Positions 17,915-25,447 of a DNA stretch of 64,000 nucleotides are shown one piece after another (the stretch's first letter is position 1; every line of letters begins with the position of its first letter). The stretch covers positions 62,001 to 126,000 of the forward strand of contig NZ_JAMBOK010000002.1 of assembly GCF_023715585.1 (NCBI RefSeq), given 5' to 3'. A program made the translations under genes and the position numbers. This DNA comes from Sporosarcina luteola. Its GTDB lineage: Bacteria > Bacillota > Bacilli > Bacillales_A > Planococcaceae. The notes beneath the pieces are model-generated. The model did not search any database, was not told where the DNA came from, and saw only the letters and a list, made by a program, of their open reading frames with translations.

Positions 17915-18403
17915 TTATTTTAATGAACGGACGATGAAGAAAGCCATCGATCCGAAAATGATAACAAGGAAGATAGGCAAAAAGGCCATGCCGAGTGAGT
18001 CTATTTTTCCCAGAGCAACTTGCTCGGTGCTGTAAGTGAGAAATATGAAAAGCAGGACACATTCATTTTTCAGTACATTCATCAGCAGCCGTGAATTTTT
18101 GTATTGGAACTCAATATTGTTCTCGTTTAACTTCATATAATTATGCCATTCGGGATGCCTCTCCAAAAATGTCATGAAAACAGCTAAGATGGCGGCAATG
18201 ATGGGCAGCAGGATGAGTTCCCATTTCGATCCCCACCGATTTATTTCTCCCGCACTATTATAGTGGGCAGGCACTTGATCAGGAAGCTGGCTCCAAATGA
18301 CAATTGTATAAATGAGGACAGCTAAATAGACAATTGTCGTTAGAGCGTCCAACAGTTTTTCGAAAAACGTTTTCGGAATGTCCAAGACAGGTTTATTGTT
18401 CAT
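17915..18403 (-). CDS. DUF1648 membrane protein
   Basis: A 162-residue protein with about four membrane helices. The short motif LPDQVPAHYNSAGEINRWGSK between helices 1 and 2 is the DUF1648 signature; the same module begins SdpI-type immunity and signal-sensing proteins. The ATG at 18403 is eight bases from AAGGAG, while the GTG at 18412 is too close. No toxin gene is adjacent, so an immunity role is not supported. Confidence 0.8.
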   Translation of the reverse strand: MNNKPVLDIPKTFFEKLLDALTTIVYLAVLIYTIVIWSQLPDQVPAHYNSAGEINRWGSKWELILLPIIAAILAVFMTFLERHPEWHNYMKLNENNIEFQYKNSRLLMNVLKNECVLLFIFLTYSTEQVALGKIDSLGMAFLPIFLVIIFGSMAFFIVRSLK

Positions 18404-18566
18404 GTTACACACTCCTTTTATGCCTTCATTTACGTATAGTCATTCGTCATTCTCGAAAGTTTCATCGGTTCGGACCCTATTGGTTATTTTTGGCGTTGTT
18501 CGGCATGTATGAAAATCCTCGTTTAGCAAAAGATAATGATAATTGTTTATAGAGGAGGAATAATGT

Positions 18567-18869
18567 ATGGGAGCGCTTCGACGTATTGCATTGGCATTGG
18601 TTATTATAGGAGCATTAAATTGGGGACTAATCGCTTTTTTCCAATTTGACTTGGTTGCTTCGTTATTTGGCGGGCAGGATGCATTTATGTCAAGGGTGGT
18701 TTATGCCCTTGTAGCAATTGGCGGATTGATTTGTTTGGGTCTTTTATTCAAACCGGACGAGGAAATCGTTGAGACTCGTAGCCGCACTTCCGCCCCGGCC
18801 TATACGGAGTTCGGAGAAGAACCGGATTTCACGAAGGAACGGAAGTTATCTGATAAAGACGAACAATAA
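18567..18869 (+). CDS. DUF378 small membrane protein
   Basis: A 100-residue protein. The first ~65 residues are two membrane helices with the DUF378 pattern (ALVIIGALNWGLIAFFQFDLV, then FGGxDAxxSRVVYALVAIGG). The remaining ~35 residues are a charged cytoplasmic tail. AGAGGAGG precedes the ATG. The function of the family is unknown. It converges on the M50-like gene, with a shared terminator between them. Confidence 0.85.
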   Translation: MGALRRIALALVIIGALNWGLIAFFQFDLVASLFGGQDAFMSRVVYALVAIGGLICLGLLFKPDEEIVETRSRTSAPAYTEFGEEPDFTKERKLSDKDEQ

Positions 18870-18870
18870 C

Positions 18871-18918
18871 AAGAGTGACAGCGAACCCGCGAAAGTGGGC
18901 AGCTGTCACTCTTCTTTA
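18871..18918. terminator. Bidirectional terminator overlapping the next gene's 3' end
   Basis: AAGAGTGACAGC pairs with GCTGTCACTCTT. The 3' arm overlaps the last codons of the convergent gene ending at 18906. Confidence 0.75.
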
Positions 18919-19484
18919 TCTTCCTCAGCAACCTCCTCGATTTTTTCCATTTGTTCCTGAACTTCTTCCTCCACGTCCGTAGTGGCGGGAATGATAGGCT
19001 CGTTGTTGTAATCAGTACGTTTCCCATAACGTATCAGTTCGTATAAGATCATTCCGTTGTTCGGTTTTCCGTTCACGGTGAACATCGGCACAGTATCTAA
19101 CAGCACATAGTAGAACACATAAAATATGAAGCGTTCCCAAAAGGTCCGAAAATCTGCCAAGAAACCATTCGCCAACAATGTATTGATGGCAAAAGCCACC
19201 GCAAGATTAATGAGGATTGGCCCGGCGTAAATGCAAATATATGCGAACTTGTTATCCCTTTTTAAGGAATCAAAAGAAAACCAACTATATAAGTGATAAT
19301 ATCTTCGAATGTCGAAGATGCCGATCTTTTTAAAACGCGGTCCCGATCCGATCGTCAGCCTTGGATTCTTGACGCCGAAAATGGCACTTATGATGAAATA
19401 TCCGGCTTCCCTTATGAACGTGACGACTGGTAGGATGATGAAGACAGAGATGATCAACGAAACTAAATCTGAAAGTCCAAACAT
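18906..19484 (-). CDS. Site-2-protease (M50)-like membrane protein without the zinc motif
   Basis: A 192-residue membrane protein laid out like a small M50 protease. A helix carries REAGY (residues 25-29) where HExxH is expected; FGVKNPRLTIGSGPRFKK matches the FGV-x-IGFGP strand; AGPILINLAVA matches AGPLxNLxxA; and DTVPMFTVNGKPNNGMIL stands where NLLPxxPLDGG is expected. The glutamate is kept, but both zinc histidines are replaced by Arg and Tyr. The C-terminal 35 residues are highly acidic. By homology this is a pseudoprotease; a binding or regulatory role is inference. I found no family name for it. Confidence 0.6.
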   Translation of the reverse strand: MFGLSDLVSLIISVFIILPVVTFIREAGYFIISAIFGVKNPRLTIGSGPRFKKIGIFDIRRYYHLYSWFSFDSLKRDNKFAYICIYAGPILINLAVAFAINTLLANGFLADFRTFWERFIFYVFYYVLLDTVPMFTVNGKPNNGMILYELIRYGKRTDYNNEPIIPATTDVEEEVQEQMEKIEEVAEEDKEE

Positions 19485-19637
19485 AGCAGCCCCTTCTCTT
19501 CAATCAAAAATTATTTTACCGCCTCTACTCAACCTACCCAAAGGAGGGCGAGTTGAATCTTTGCCTGACGAGCAGGAATCTGTATGTGCTCTGGCGAACC
19601 TTCTTATAGGCTAGTGAGACAGAAGGAGAATGAACGA

Positions 19638-20348
19638 ATGAATTTATTTAACCGGATTGAGAAGGAACACGAGTATTGGCTTGTTGATCAAGTGAAATTG
19701 GACGGTGTATCCAAGCAGGAGTATATAGAAGATTTTAGAAGTTTACTCGGCGAGTGGCGAGAAAAGAAGGTTGAGTATTTATCCCTTTTAATGGATGCCG
19801 AATATGAGGAATGGTTGTTGGAGCTGGGTTTCCGCAAGATCTCAACGATTGTTGAATATACCCGGGCATTAGAGGAAAGTTTTGCGGAAGAGCCTCAAAT
19901 TACAACGGAGATGTTAGCAGCTGGAGGCATGGCAGATTCGGATTTTGCGCAGCTGTATGAGTCATGCCGCAGCGGTTCTGCAAATAAAAATAACCTGTTC
20001 ACAATCGAGCAGGTGATGGAATCCCTTGAAAATGAATTCGGACCTGAATGGAGGGCATCTTGCTTCATCTTCCGGAAATCAGGTGAGCCAGTTGGAATAA
20101 GCATCCCCATTATCGAGCAAGGAACTGTCGATGAGGGGCGTCTGTTTTATTTCGGAGTTGTACCTGAATGGAGAGGGAAAGGGTATGGCACTTTGTTTCA
20201 CCGGATTTCGCTAAACGTGCTGAGGGAGATTGGTGCGACGACATACGTTGGTAGCACCGATGAAGCAAATTATCATATGGTTGGTATTTTTAAGCACAAC
20301 GGCTGTGTGTTAAGGGACAGGAAAGGGATATACCGGATAGATAGATAA
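19638..20348 (+). CDS. GNAT acetyltransferase
   Basis: A 236-residue protein. The N-terminal ~90 residues may be a degenerate first GNAT half. The C-terminal half has the acetyl-CoA loop EWRGKGYGTLFHRIS and GVVPEWRGKGYG, followed by the strand YVGSTDEANYHMVGIFKHNGC. The substrate is unknown. The ATG at 19638 has GGAG nine bases upstream; the longer frame from 19584 lacks a ribosome binding site. Confidence 0.8.
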   Translation: MNLFNRIEKEHEYWLVDQVKLDGVSKQEYIEDFRSLLGEWREKKVEYLSLLMDAEYEEWLLELGFRKISTIVEYTRALEESFAEEPQITTEMLAAGGMADSDFAQLYESCRSGSANKNNLFTIEQVMESLENEFGPEWRASCFIFRKSGEPVGISIPIIEQGTVDEGRLFYFGVVPEWRGKGYGTLFHRISLNVLREIGATTYVGSTDEANYHMVGIFKHNGCVLRDRKGIYRIDR

Positions 20349-20596
20349 AACGTGCACACGCTAGGCAGATGGAGTTCTCGTTTAATTGCTAGCGCTCATT
20401 TTGTTCATAAGCTTCGATACTCATGACGGCCATGTTGCCGTGCCCATTTTGGTTAGAAAAAAAGGCTCTCCAGTTTCATGGACTAATTTGGATATGTCTG
20501 CAAAGTGGTTACGAAGATTTGATATAGGTCTAATATACGGCATACTAAAACTAAAATATTTAACTCCTAGACGATATGCCACGGGAAATAATTGAT

Positions 20597-20632
20597 AAAA
20601 AACTGTCGGTCATTGTTAGACGACCGACAGTT
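20597..20632 (-). terminator. Terminator of the sigma/DUF4179 operon
   Basis: AACTGTCGGTC pairs with GACCGACAGTT and the T-run is on the minus strand. The 20349-20596 interval before it holds nothing I can support. Confidence 0.8.
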
Positions 20633-20642
20633 GGACTAATAA

Positions 20643-21668
20643 TTATAACTCTACTTCGATGTCTTCAAAATAGATTTTCTTCGCACCATCAGGCGTGCTC
20701 ACAGTCGCAAACGGGTGAAATATAAGTTTAGTCGCCAGCGGATCAATGTTATGGATGGTCGCGCTCCATTGCAAATCCTCCCGAGTCCTGGCGCCACCAT
20801 CGGTAAACCCGCCGTTATAAGGAACTTCGTATTCATTCCCCAGATCATCTGTCGCTTTCAGCTCCGCCTCGACAGCCGTCCAGTCATCCTCGAGCAATGC
20901 AGGGTCGACCAATTGTTGATAGTAAATATTGAAGGTTAATGGTGTCTTTCTCACTTCCTTGAATAAGATAGCTACACCATCTTTTTCGACTTGCTTATTC
21001 AAAGTCAGCACTTCGGGTTCGATCAAAGGCAAGGAGAAGTTTAACTTCCAGTCGCCTTTCACCTCTTTTTTATCGCCAAATAGCATTTCTGGCACCCAGT
21101 TAATATCCACCTCATCGGGTGTATCAAAAAACTGGGGAGTGATGGTTATAATGCCTGCGTAACCTAATCCCTTCACCTTCTCAAAGGAGGCACCGGCATT
21201 TCCAGCGGACTCGCCCTCAACGGAAGGCCAGCCGTTAAAAAATAAGGTTGAGCCATAATTTTTAGTCGTTTGTACCGTCACTGCCAAAGTGATTGTCGTC
21301 CCATCGAAGACTCCTTGGTCGATATTGATTAAAACGCCTTTATCTTCCGCAGTCCTGCCGACGTCAGTCGCAAGCTGTCCGAACTCCTTATATGCGGGTT
21401 TACTCGTTGAACCGAAATAGTCGAATACATTCCCGATGACCGGCAGTTGGCTTATCATATTCGCCATCGCTGGATTCAACAGTATCGTCCCGCCTAAAAT
21501 GCTAATTGCCAATGTGGCTGCAAGTACATATCCAGCAAGCTTTTTGCCAGTCCTTTTACGGGATGGGGCATTCGATTTAAATGAATTCTCAATGATCGAA
21601 TCCAGCTTCTCACTAGGTACAGGAATGGAATCCATTGTGTCTTCAATAATTTTCGTTTCGTCTTTCAT
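20643..21668 (-). CDS. DUF4179 membrane protein, probable anti-sigma factor
   Basis: A 341-residue protein: cytoplasmic N-terminus of ~43 residues, one membrane helix (about 45-64, GYVLAATLAISILGGTILL), then a large extracytoplasmic beta-rich region with a DUF4179-like start and a C-terminal DUF5643-like half. Its start overlaps the sigma gene end by 26 bp, the usual arrangement for an ECF sigma factor and its anti-sigma factor. The inducing signal is unknown. Confidence 0.75.
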   Translation of the reverse strand: MKDETKIIEDTMDSIPVPSEKLDSIIENSFKSNAPSRKRTGKKLAGYVLAATLAISILGGTILLNPAMANMISQLPVIGNVFDYFGSTSKPAYKEFGQLATDVGRTAEDKGVLINIDQGVFDGTTITLAVTVQTTKNYGSTLFFNGWPSVEGESAGNAGASFEKVKGLGYAGIITITPQFFDTPDEVDINWVPEMLFGDKKEVKGDWKLNFSLPLIEPEVLTLNKQVEKDGVAILFKEVRKTPLTFNIYYQQLVDPALLEDDWTAVEAELKATDDLGNEYEVPYNGGFTDGGARTREDLQWSATIHNIDPLATKLIFHPFATVSTPDGAKKIYFEDIEVEL

Positions 21669-22134
21669 CCATATAAACCCCCTTCAATTTTGTTTTCAAT
21701 AGGGCGAGACCCCTATGTAAGTTCGTTTTGACAGTGCCCTCAGGACATCCAAGAATATCCGCAATCTGAATGACCGTTAAATCATGATAAAAGCGCAAAA
21801 CGAGAACGGAGCTGTACTTTTCATCCAATTCATAAAGGACATTGGTCAAATCCATTCTTTCTTCAATGGTGCCGCTGATCTCAACAACGTCAGGAATTGA
21901 ATAGCTCTCCATTGGAACAATCTTTTTGTTTTTACGAATCTCCTTCAACGATACATTGATGCAAATCCGTGTTAGCCACGTGCTGAAATATGCCGGATTC
22001 CTTAGTTGGTGTATGGATTCAATGACTTCCAATACGGTTTGCTGAAATACTTCCAATGCATCATGTTCATTTTTCATGTAAATGAATGCCATTTTATAAA
22101 GCTTTTCTTTCTCTTCTTTCAGAAGCAGCTGCAA
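21643..22134 (-). CDS. ECF RNA polymerase sigma factor, N-terminus apparently frameshifted
   Basis: The open part is 163 residues. Region 2 includes KLYKMAFIYMKNEHDALEVFQ and region 4 is LRFYHDLTVIQIADILGCPEG with TVKTNLHRGL. It starts at a TTG. The expected family N-terminus (MPKNERLVKQAIKGDQNA) is encoded immediately upstream in another frame, from an ATG at 22187 that has an excellent ribosome binding site (AGGTGGTGAT). A single missing base near 22134-22136 separates the two. A TTG start using AAAGGTGATC is also possible and would give a slightly short but perhaps functional protein. Confidence 0.8.
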   Translation of the reverse strand: MQLLLKEEKEKLYKMAFIYMKNEHDALEVFQQTVLEVIESIHQLRNPAYFSTWLTRICINVSLKEIRKNKKIVPMESYSIPDVVEISGTIEERMDLTNVLYELDEKYSSVLVLRFYHDLTVIQIADILGCPEGTVKTNLHRGLALLKTKLKGVYMDERRNENY

Positions 22135-22329
22135 GCGTTCTGATCACCTTTGATTGCTTGCTTAACAAGTCTTTCATTTTTCGGCATGGAATCACCACCT
22201 TCTATAGATTAGGTGAACGGGATGGATGAAACGTTTCAAGTTTATTAATTGGCGTAGTTATTGGAAGAAGAGTGAAGTTAATTTATGCAGGGCTTGCCAT
22301 TACTGGCGAATAAAAACAAGAAAAATGGT

Positions 22330-22420
22330 GATCCACAAGTCCTGAAATAACGATAACTTAACAGGATTGACCGATAACTTTCGAGAAGTGACCGATAACT
22401 ATTTAAAAGTGACCGATATC
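22330..22420 (-). repeat. 21-nt array 2 (ATCGGTCA family), minus strand
   Basis: Three units read on the minus strand (22397-22417, 22376-22396, 22355-22375), then the terminal module at 22330-22354 with the same missing G and a GGACTT-GATC end. The middle unit is identical over all 21 bases to the fourth unit of array 1. It follows the terminator of the F420-ligase-family gene in the same orientation. Confidence 0.85.
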
Positions 22421-22465
22421 CAGAAAGCCCCGCCGGCCAACGTACCTGAAACTTTAAAACGCATG

Positions 22466-22496
22466 AAAAAGCCCTCAGTCTCAATGACCAAGGGCA
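22466..22496 (-). terminator. Terminator of the F420-ligase-family gene
   Basis: On the minus strand GCCCTTGGTC pairs with GACTGAGGGC, followed by TTTTTC. The 22188-22501 gap contains this, array 2 and nothing else I can support. Confidence 0.75.
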
Positions 22497-22501
22497 AAAT
22501 C

Positions 22502-23695
22502 TTACTTCGTATAGTTATCAAAATATCCTTGAATGAACACGATCGGAGTACCTTTATCCCCGCTGCCTGAAGTCAGGTCGGACAGTGATCCGATGAGATC
22601 AGTCAGTTTCCGCGGAGTTGTCCCTTGGGATTCCATGGAACCGACGAGATCCTCTTCTTTGTTCTCAATGAATTCATTGATCGCTTTTTTCAATTCTTCG
22701 CCTCGGAGGTCAGCGAAGTTGTTGTCTGCAAGATATTTCAATTTGATTTCGTTCGGTGTACCTGCGAGGCCTTCTGTGTAGGCAGGTGACACGACAGGAT
22801 CTGCGAGCTCCCAGATTTTGCCGACCGGGTCTTTGAAAGCGCCATCGCCATACACCATGACTTCAACCGTTTTCCCGGTCTTTTCCTTTAATGAAGCTTG
22901 GATTGTGTCGACGACCGGCTGGCAATTGCGCGGGAACAGTTTTACGCTGTCTTCCGTCGCCTTATTGGAGCCGAGCAGTCCGTATGCTTCGTTAAACCCG
23001 CTGCCATCGACCGATTCAGCAAGGATATTATCAAGGCTATAGATCTTTTCGCCGCCATTTGCTTTCAAGATGCGTTTTGTTCTCTCGCGTGTATGGATAT
23101 CGCAAGTGAGCACGTCTTTTGTGTAATCAAGAATCGTCTTCGCGTTGTTAGAGAAGATGACTTCACATTCAATGCCGTATTCTTCAACGATTGATTTATA
23201 ATACTCGATGTAATCGATACCAGTAAATGTATGTTTTTTGTATCCGAAATGATTGCGGAATTCTCGTTCATTCAACACGTCCGTCCAAGGGTTCACGCCT
23301 TTTTCGTCGAGCGTGTCAATATCGACAAGGTGATTGCCGACTTCATCGGATGGATAGCTGAGCATCAAAACGATTTTCTTCGCAGCACCTTTCGCGATTC
23401 CGCGGAGACAGATTGCAAACCGGTTGCGGCTTAGAATCGGGAAAATGACGCCGATTGTGCTGTCGCCGAACTTAGAAGCAACGTCTCTTGAGATATGATC
23501 GACTGTCGCGTAATTGTCTTGAGCGCGAGCTACGATGGATTCCGTAATTGTGACGATATCTCTGTCATTGATGGCAAATCCTTCGACTTCCGCCGCTTTC
23601 AATACACTATCCACGACGATTTCTTCTATATTGTCCCCTTTATTAATGATCGGGCAACGAAGACCTCTAACAACCGTTCCAACTACTCTTTCCAA
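22502..23695 (-). CDS. Coenzyme F420-0:L-glutamate ligase family protein (CofE-like)
   Basis: A 397-residue protein. The N-terminal ~250 residues match the F420 ligase fold: RCPIINKGDNI, ITESIVARAQ and a long DNILAESVDGSGFN segment. True CofE adds gamma-glutamates to F420-0 in archaea and actinobacteria. Firmicutes of this type usually lack F420, so the role is more likely another amide-forming ligation. The C-terminal ~130 residues carry EVMVYGDGAFKDPVGKIWELADP. The start is a TTG eight bases after AAGGAG. It is divergent from a LysR gene that may control it. Confidence 0.75.
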   Translation of the reverse strand: MERVVGTVVRGLRCPIINKGDNIEEIVVDSVLKAAEVEGFAINDRDIVTITESIVARAQDNYATVDHISRDVASKFGDSTIGVIFPILSRNRFAICLRGIAKGAAKKIVLMLSYPSDEVGNHLVDIDTLDEKGVNPWTDVLNEREFRNHFGYKKHTFTGIDYIEYYKSIVEEYGIECEVIFSNNAKTILDYTKDVLTCDIHTRERTKRILKANGGEKIYSLDNILAESVDGSGFNEAYGLLGSNKATEDSVKLFPRNCQPVVDTIQASLKEKTGKTVEVMVYGDGAFKDPVGKIWELADPVVSPAYTEGLAGTPNEIKLKYLADNNFADLRGEELKKAINEFIENKEEDLVGSMESQGTTPRKLTDLIGSLSDLTSGSGDKGTPIVFIQGYFDNYTK

Positions 23696-23712
23696 TGTTA
23701 TCGCTCCTTATC

Positions 23713-23796
23713 GGTATAACTTAACTGACGATCTACTTGTACTATACTACCGGATAATGGTATAAGTAAAATTAATAGTTCTAATGATGGGTATAA
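23713..23796. promoter_or_regulatory. Three GGTATAA repeats between F420-ligase-like and lysR genes
   Basis: GGTATAA occurs at 23713-23719, 23759-23765 and 23790-23796. TATAC (23743) and GTATA (23760) form a dyad with 12 bases between. This fits a LysR-type control region between divergent genes. Inference only. Confidence 0.35.
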
Positions 23797-23807
23797 GGGA
23801 TGGTTAT

Positions 23808-24692
23808 ATGGTAAGTAAATTAGATTTGTATCGTATTTTTAGTGTTGTTGGGAGAAACGAAAGCTTTTCAGGCGCCGCAAAGGAACTCTTCATGACCCAG
23901 CCAGCCATTAGTCAATCGATTATGCAGCTGGAACGTGAGCTTGACACACGGCTTTTCAACCGGACGCCTAAAGGAGTCACGCTGACGAATGAAGGAAGCC
24001 TTCTTTTGGAGTATGTTAATTCGGCCATCAATTTAATCGGAATCGGGGAAGAAAAGATTGCCGAGTTTAAAAATCTGACGACCGGTGAACTGCGGATCGG
24101 CGTTGGAGACACGATTTCGAAGTACTTTCTTCTGCCTCAGCTGGAAGCCTTCCGTGCTCGTTACCCGAATATCAAATTGAAAATCGAGAATGGAACGACG
24201 GATGAGCTTATTGCATTCCTGAAATCGGGGGAAGTCGATATCGTGGTCTGTAATTTGCCAGTCGCAGACCCAACCTTGAACGTGATGCCTACCATGGACA
24301 TCCACGATACGTTCGTCTATGGAGATAAATACAGGAAGCTGCTCGCCCGGCCGGTCGGTTTTCAGGAACTTGCCAAACTGCCGCTCATTTTTCTTGAGCC
24401 AAGTTCGAATTCGAGGAAATATGTTGAAGAGCATTTTTTAGCAAAAGGTGTGAGGATTTCACCCGAATTCGAGTTGGGCTCCCATGATCTCGTTGTAGAG
24501 TTCGCCAGAATGAATATGGGGATTGCTTGTGTCACAAGAGAGTTTACAAAAGACTATTTGGAAAGCGGAGCACTTCATGAAGTCCAACTGACCGAACAGA
24601 TCCCGCATCGAAGCATCGGCGTTTGTTCCTTGAAAAGCGTGCCGCTGTCACCGGCATCGACGAGATTTTGGGAACTGTTGGTAGGGGAATGA
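23808..24692 (+). CDS. LysR-type transcriptional regulator
   Basis: A 294-residue LysR protein: N-terminal winged HTH (residues 1-60, with FSGAAKELFMTQPAISQSIMQLE) and a C-terminal effector-binding domain starting GELRIGVGDTIS, similar to the CysB/CysL-like branch. The ATG at 23808 follows AGGGA; the upstream ATG at 23784 has no site. It probably regulates the divergent F420-ligase-family gene and itself through the 112-bp intergenic region. The effector is unknown. Confidence 0.88.
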   Translation: MVSKLDLYRIFSVVGRNESFSGAAKELFMTQPAISQSIMQLERELDTRLFNRTPKGVTLTNEGSLLLEYVNSAINLIGIGEEKIAEFKNLTTGELRIGVGDTISKYFLLPQLEAFRARYPNIKLKIENGTTDELIAFLKSGEVDIVVCNLPVADPTLNVMPTMDIHDTFVYGDKYRKLLARPVGFQELAKLPLIFLEPSSNSRKYVEEHFLAKGVRISPEFELGSHDLVVEFARMNMGIACVTREFTKDYLESGALHEVQLTEQIPHRSIGVCSLKSVPLSPASTRFWELLVGE

Positions 24693-24710
24693 AATGGCAG
24701 TAGTGGCCAT

Positions 24711-24850
24711 TTATGCGTCATTATGTTCGTTTATGCGCTATTTGCAAGAGTTATGAGCCTTTATTTCCATATATGCGTGTTTGGACAGATTTATGCGTAT
24801 ATAATTGGATTTATGCGCGCTTATCATATTTTATGCGTTTCTGGCACGGT
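24711..24850 (+). repeat. 20-nt array (TTATGCG family)
   Basis: Seven units start exactly every 20 bases at 24711, 24731, 24751, 24771, 24791, 24811 and 24831. Each begins TTATGCG (TTATGAG and ATATGCG in the third and fourth); the other 13 bases vary. It fills the gap between the LysR and RimL-like genes. It is unrelated in core to the 21-nt arrays but similar in design. Confidence 0.85.
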
Positions 24851-24876
24851 GATTTAAATAAAGGGGGATCAATACA

Positions 24877-25410
24877 ATGTTTGTTTTTAAAATTGATGAA
24901 AACATCGAGCTGCGTTTATTGGAAGTTAGACATGCCGAGCAGCTATTTCAATTGACCGATCAATCAAGGGAAAGTCTTCGCGAATGGCTCCCTTGGCTAG
25001 ATTTCACAAGAACAGTTGCGGATTCGAAGAACTTCATCGGTGGAACTTTGTTGCAGTTCAGCAGAAATGATGGCTTCCAGGCGGGCGTTTGGTACAATGG
25101 GGAGCTCGCTGGTGTGATCGGCTTGCACGGCATTAATTGGTCTAACAAATCAACATCGATAGGCTATTGGCTAGGGTCCGGCTTCGAAGGGAAAGGCTTG
25201 ATGACGAAAGCTTGCCAGGCAGTTGTCGACTATTGCTTCAATGAATTAGAGCTGAACCGGATTGAAATCCGTACGGCGACTGAAAATGTGAAAAGCGCAG
25301 CGATTCCGAAGCGACTGGGATTCAAGCAGGAAGGCCGTTTGCAACAGGCGGAGTGGCTGTATGATAAATTCGTTGATCATTATGTGTTTGGATTGGTGAA
25401 AGTGGATTAA
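24877..25410 (+). CDS. RimL/YdaF-like ribosomal-protein-type acetyltransferase
   Basis: A 177-residue GNAT close in layout to B. subtilis YdaF: an N-terminal ELRLLEVRHAEQLF strand and helix, then IGYWLGSGFEGKGLMTKA with the acetyl-CoA loop, then LELNRIEIRTATENVKS and IPKRLGFKQEG. Proteins of this kind acetylate N-termini of ribosomal proteins, but the substrate here is not shown. AAAGGGGGA precedes the ATG. Confidence 0.85.
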   Translation: MFVFKIDENIELRLLEVRHAEQLFQLTDQSRESLREWLPWLDFTRTVADSKNFIGGTLLQFSRNDGFQAGVWYNGELAGVIGLHGINWSNKSTSIGYWLGSGFEGKGLMTKACQAVVDYCFNELELNRIEIRTATENVKSAAIPKRLGFKQEGRLQQAEWLYDKFVDHYVFGLVKVD

Positions 25411-25445
25411 AAAAGCGGAGGACAAGCGATGTCCTCCGCTTTCGT
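25411..25445. terminator. Bidirectional terminator, RimL-like / RNase J
   Basis: AAAGCGGAGGAC pairs with GTCCTCCGCTTT; A-rich on one side and T-rich on the other. Confidence 0.85.
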
Positions 25446-25447
25446 TC

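Noticed and set aside
17915-18403. SdpI-like immunity protein of a toxin system
   Set aside because: Only the DUF1648 module is present and no toxin or processing genes are adjacent.
20386-20595. 69-residue open frame after the acetyltransferase gene
   Set aside because: No ribosome binding site, atypical composition, and it runs into the terminator region.
22278-22484. 68-residue open frame with YRS heptads on the minus strand
   Set aside because: It coincides with array 2 and a terminator; no ribosome binding site.
24711-24850. Coding remnant or VNTR within a gene
   Set aside because: A 20-nt period shifts frame at each unit, so it cannot be an in-frame protein repeat.
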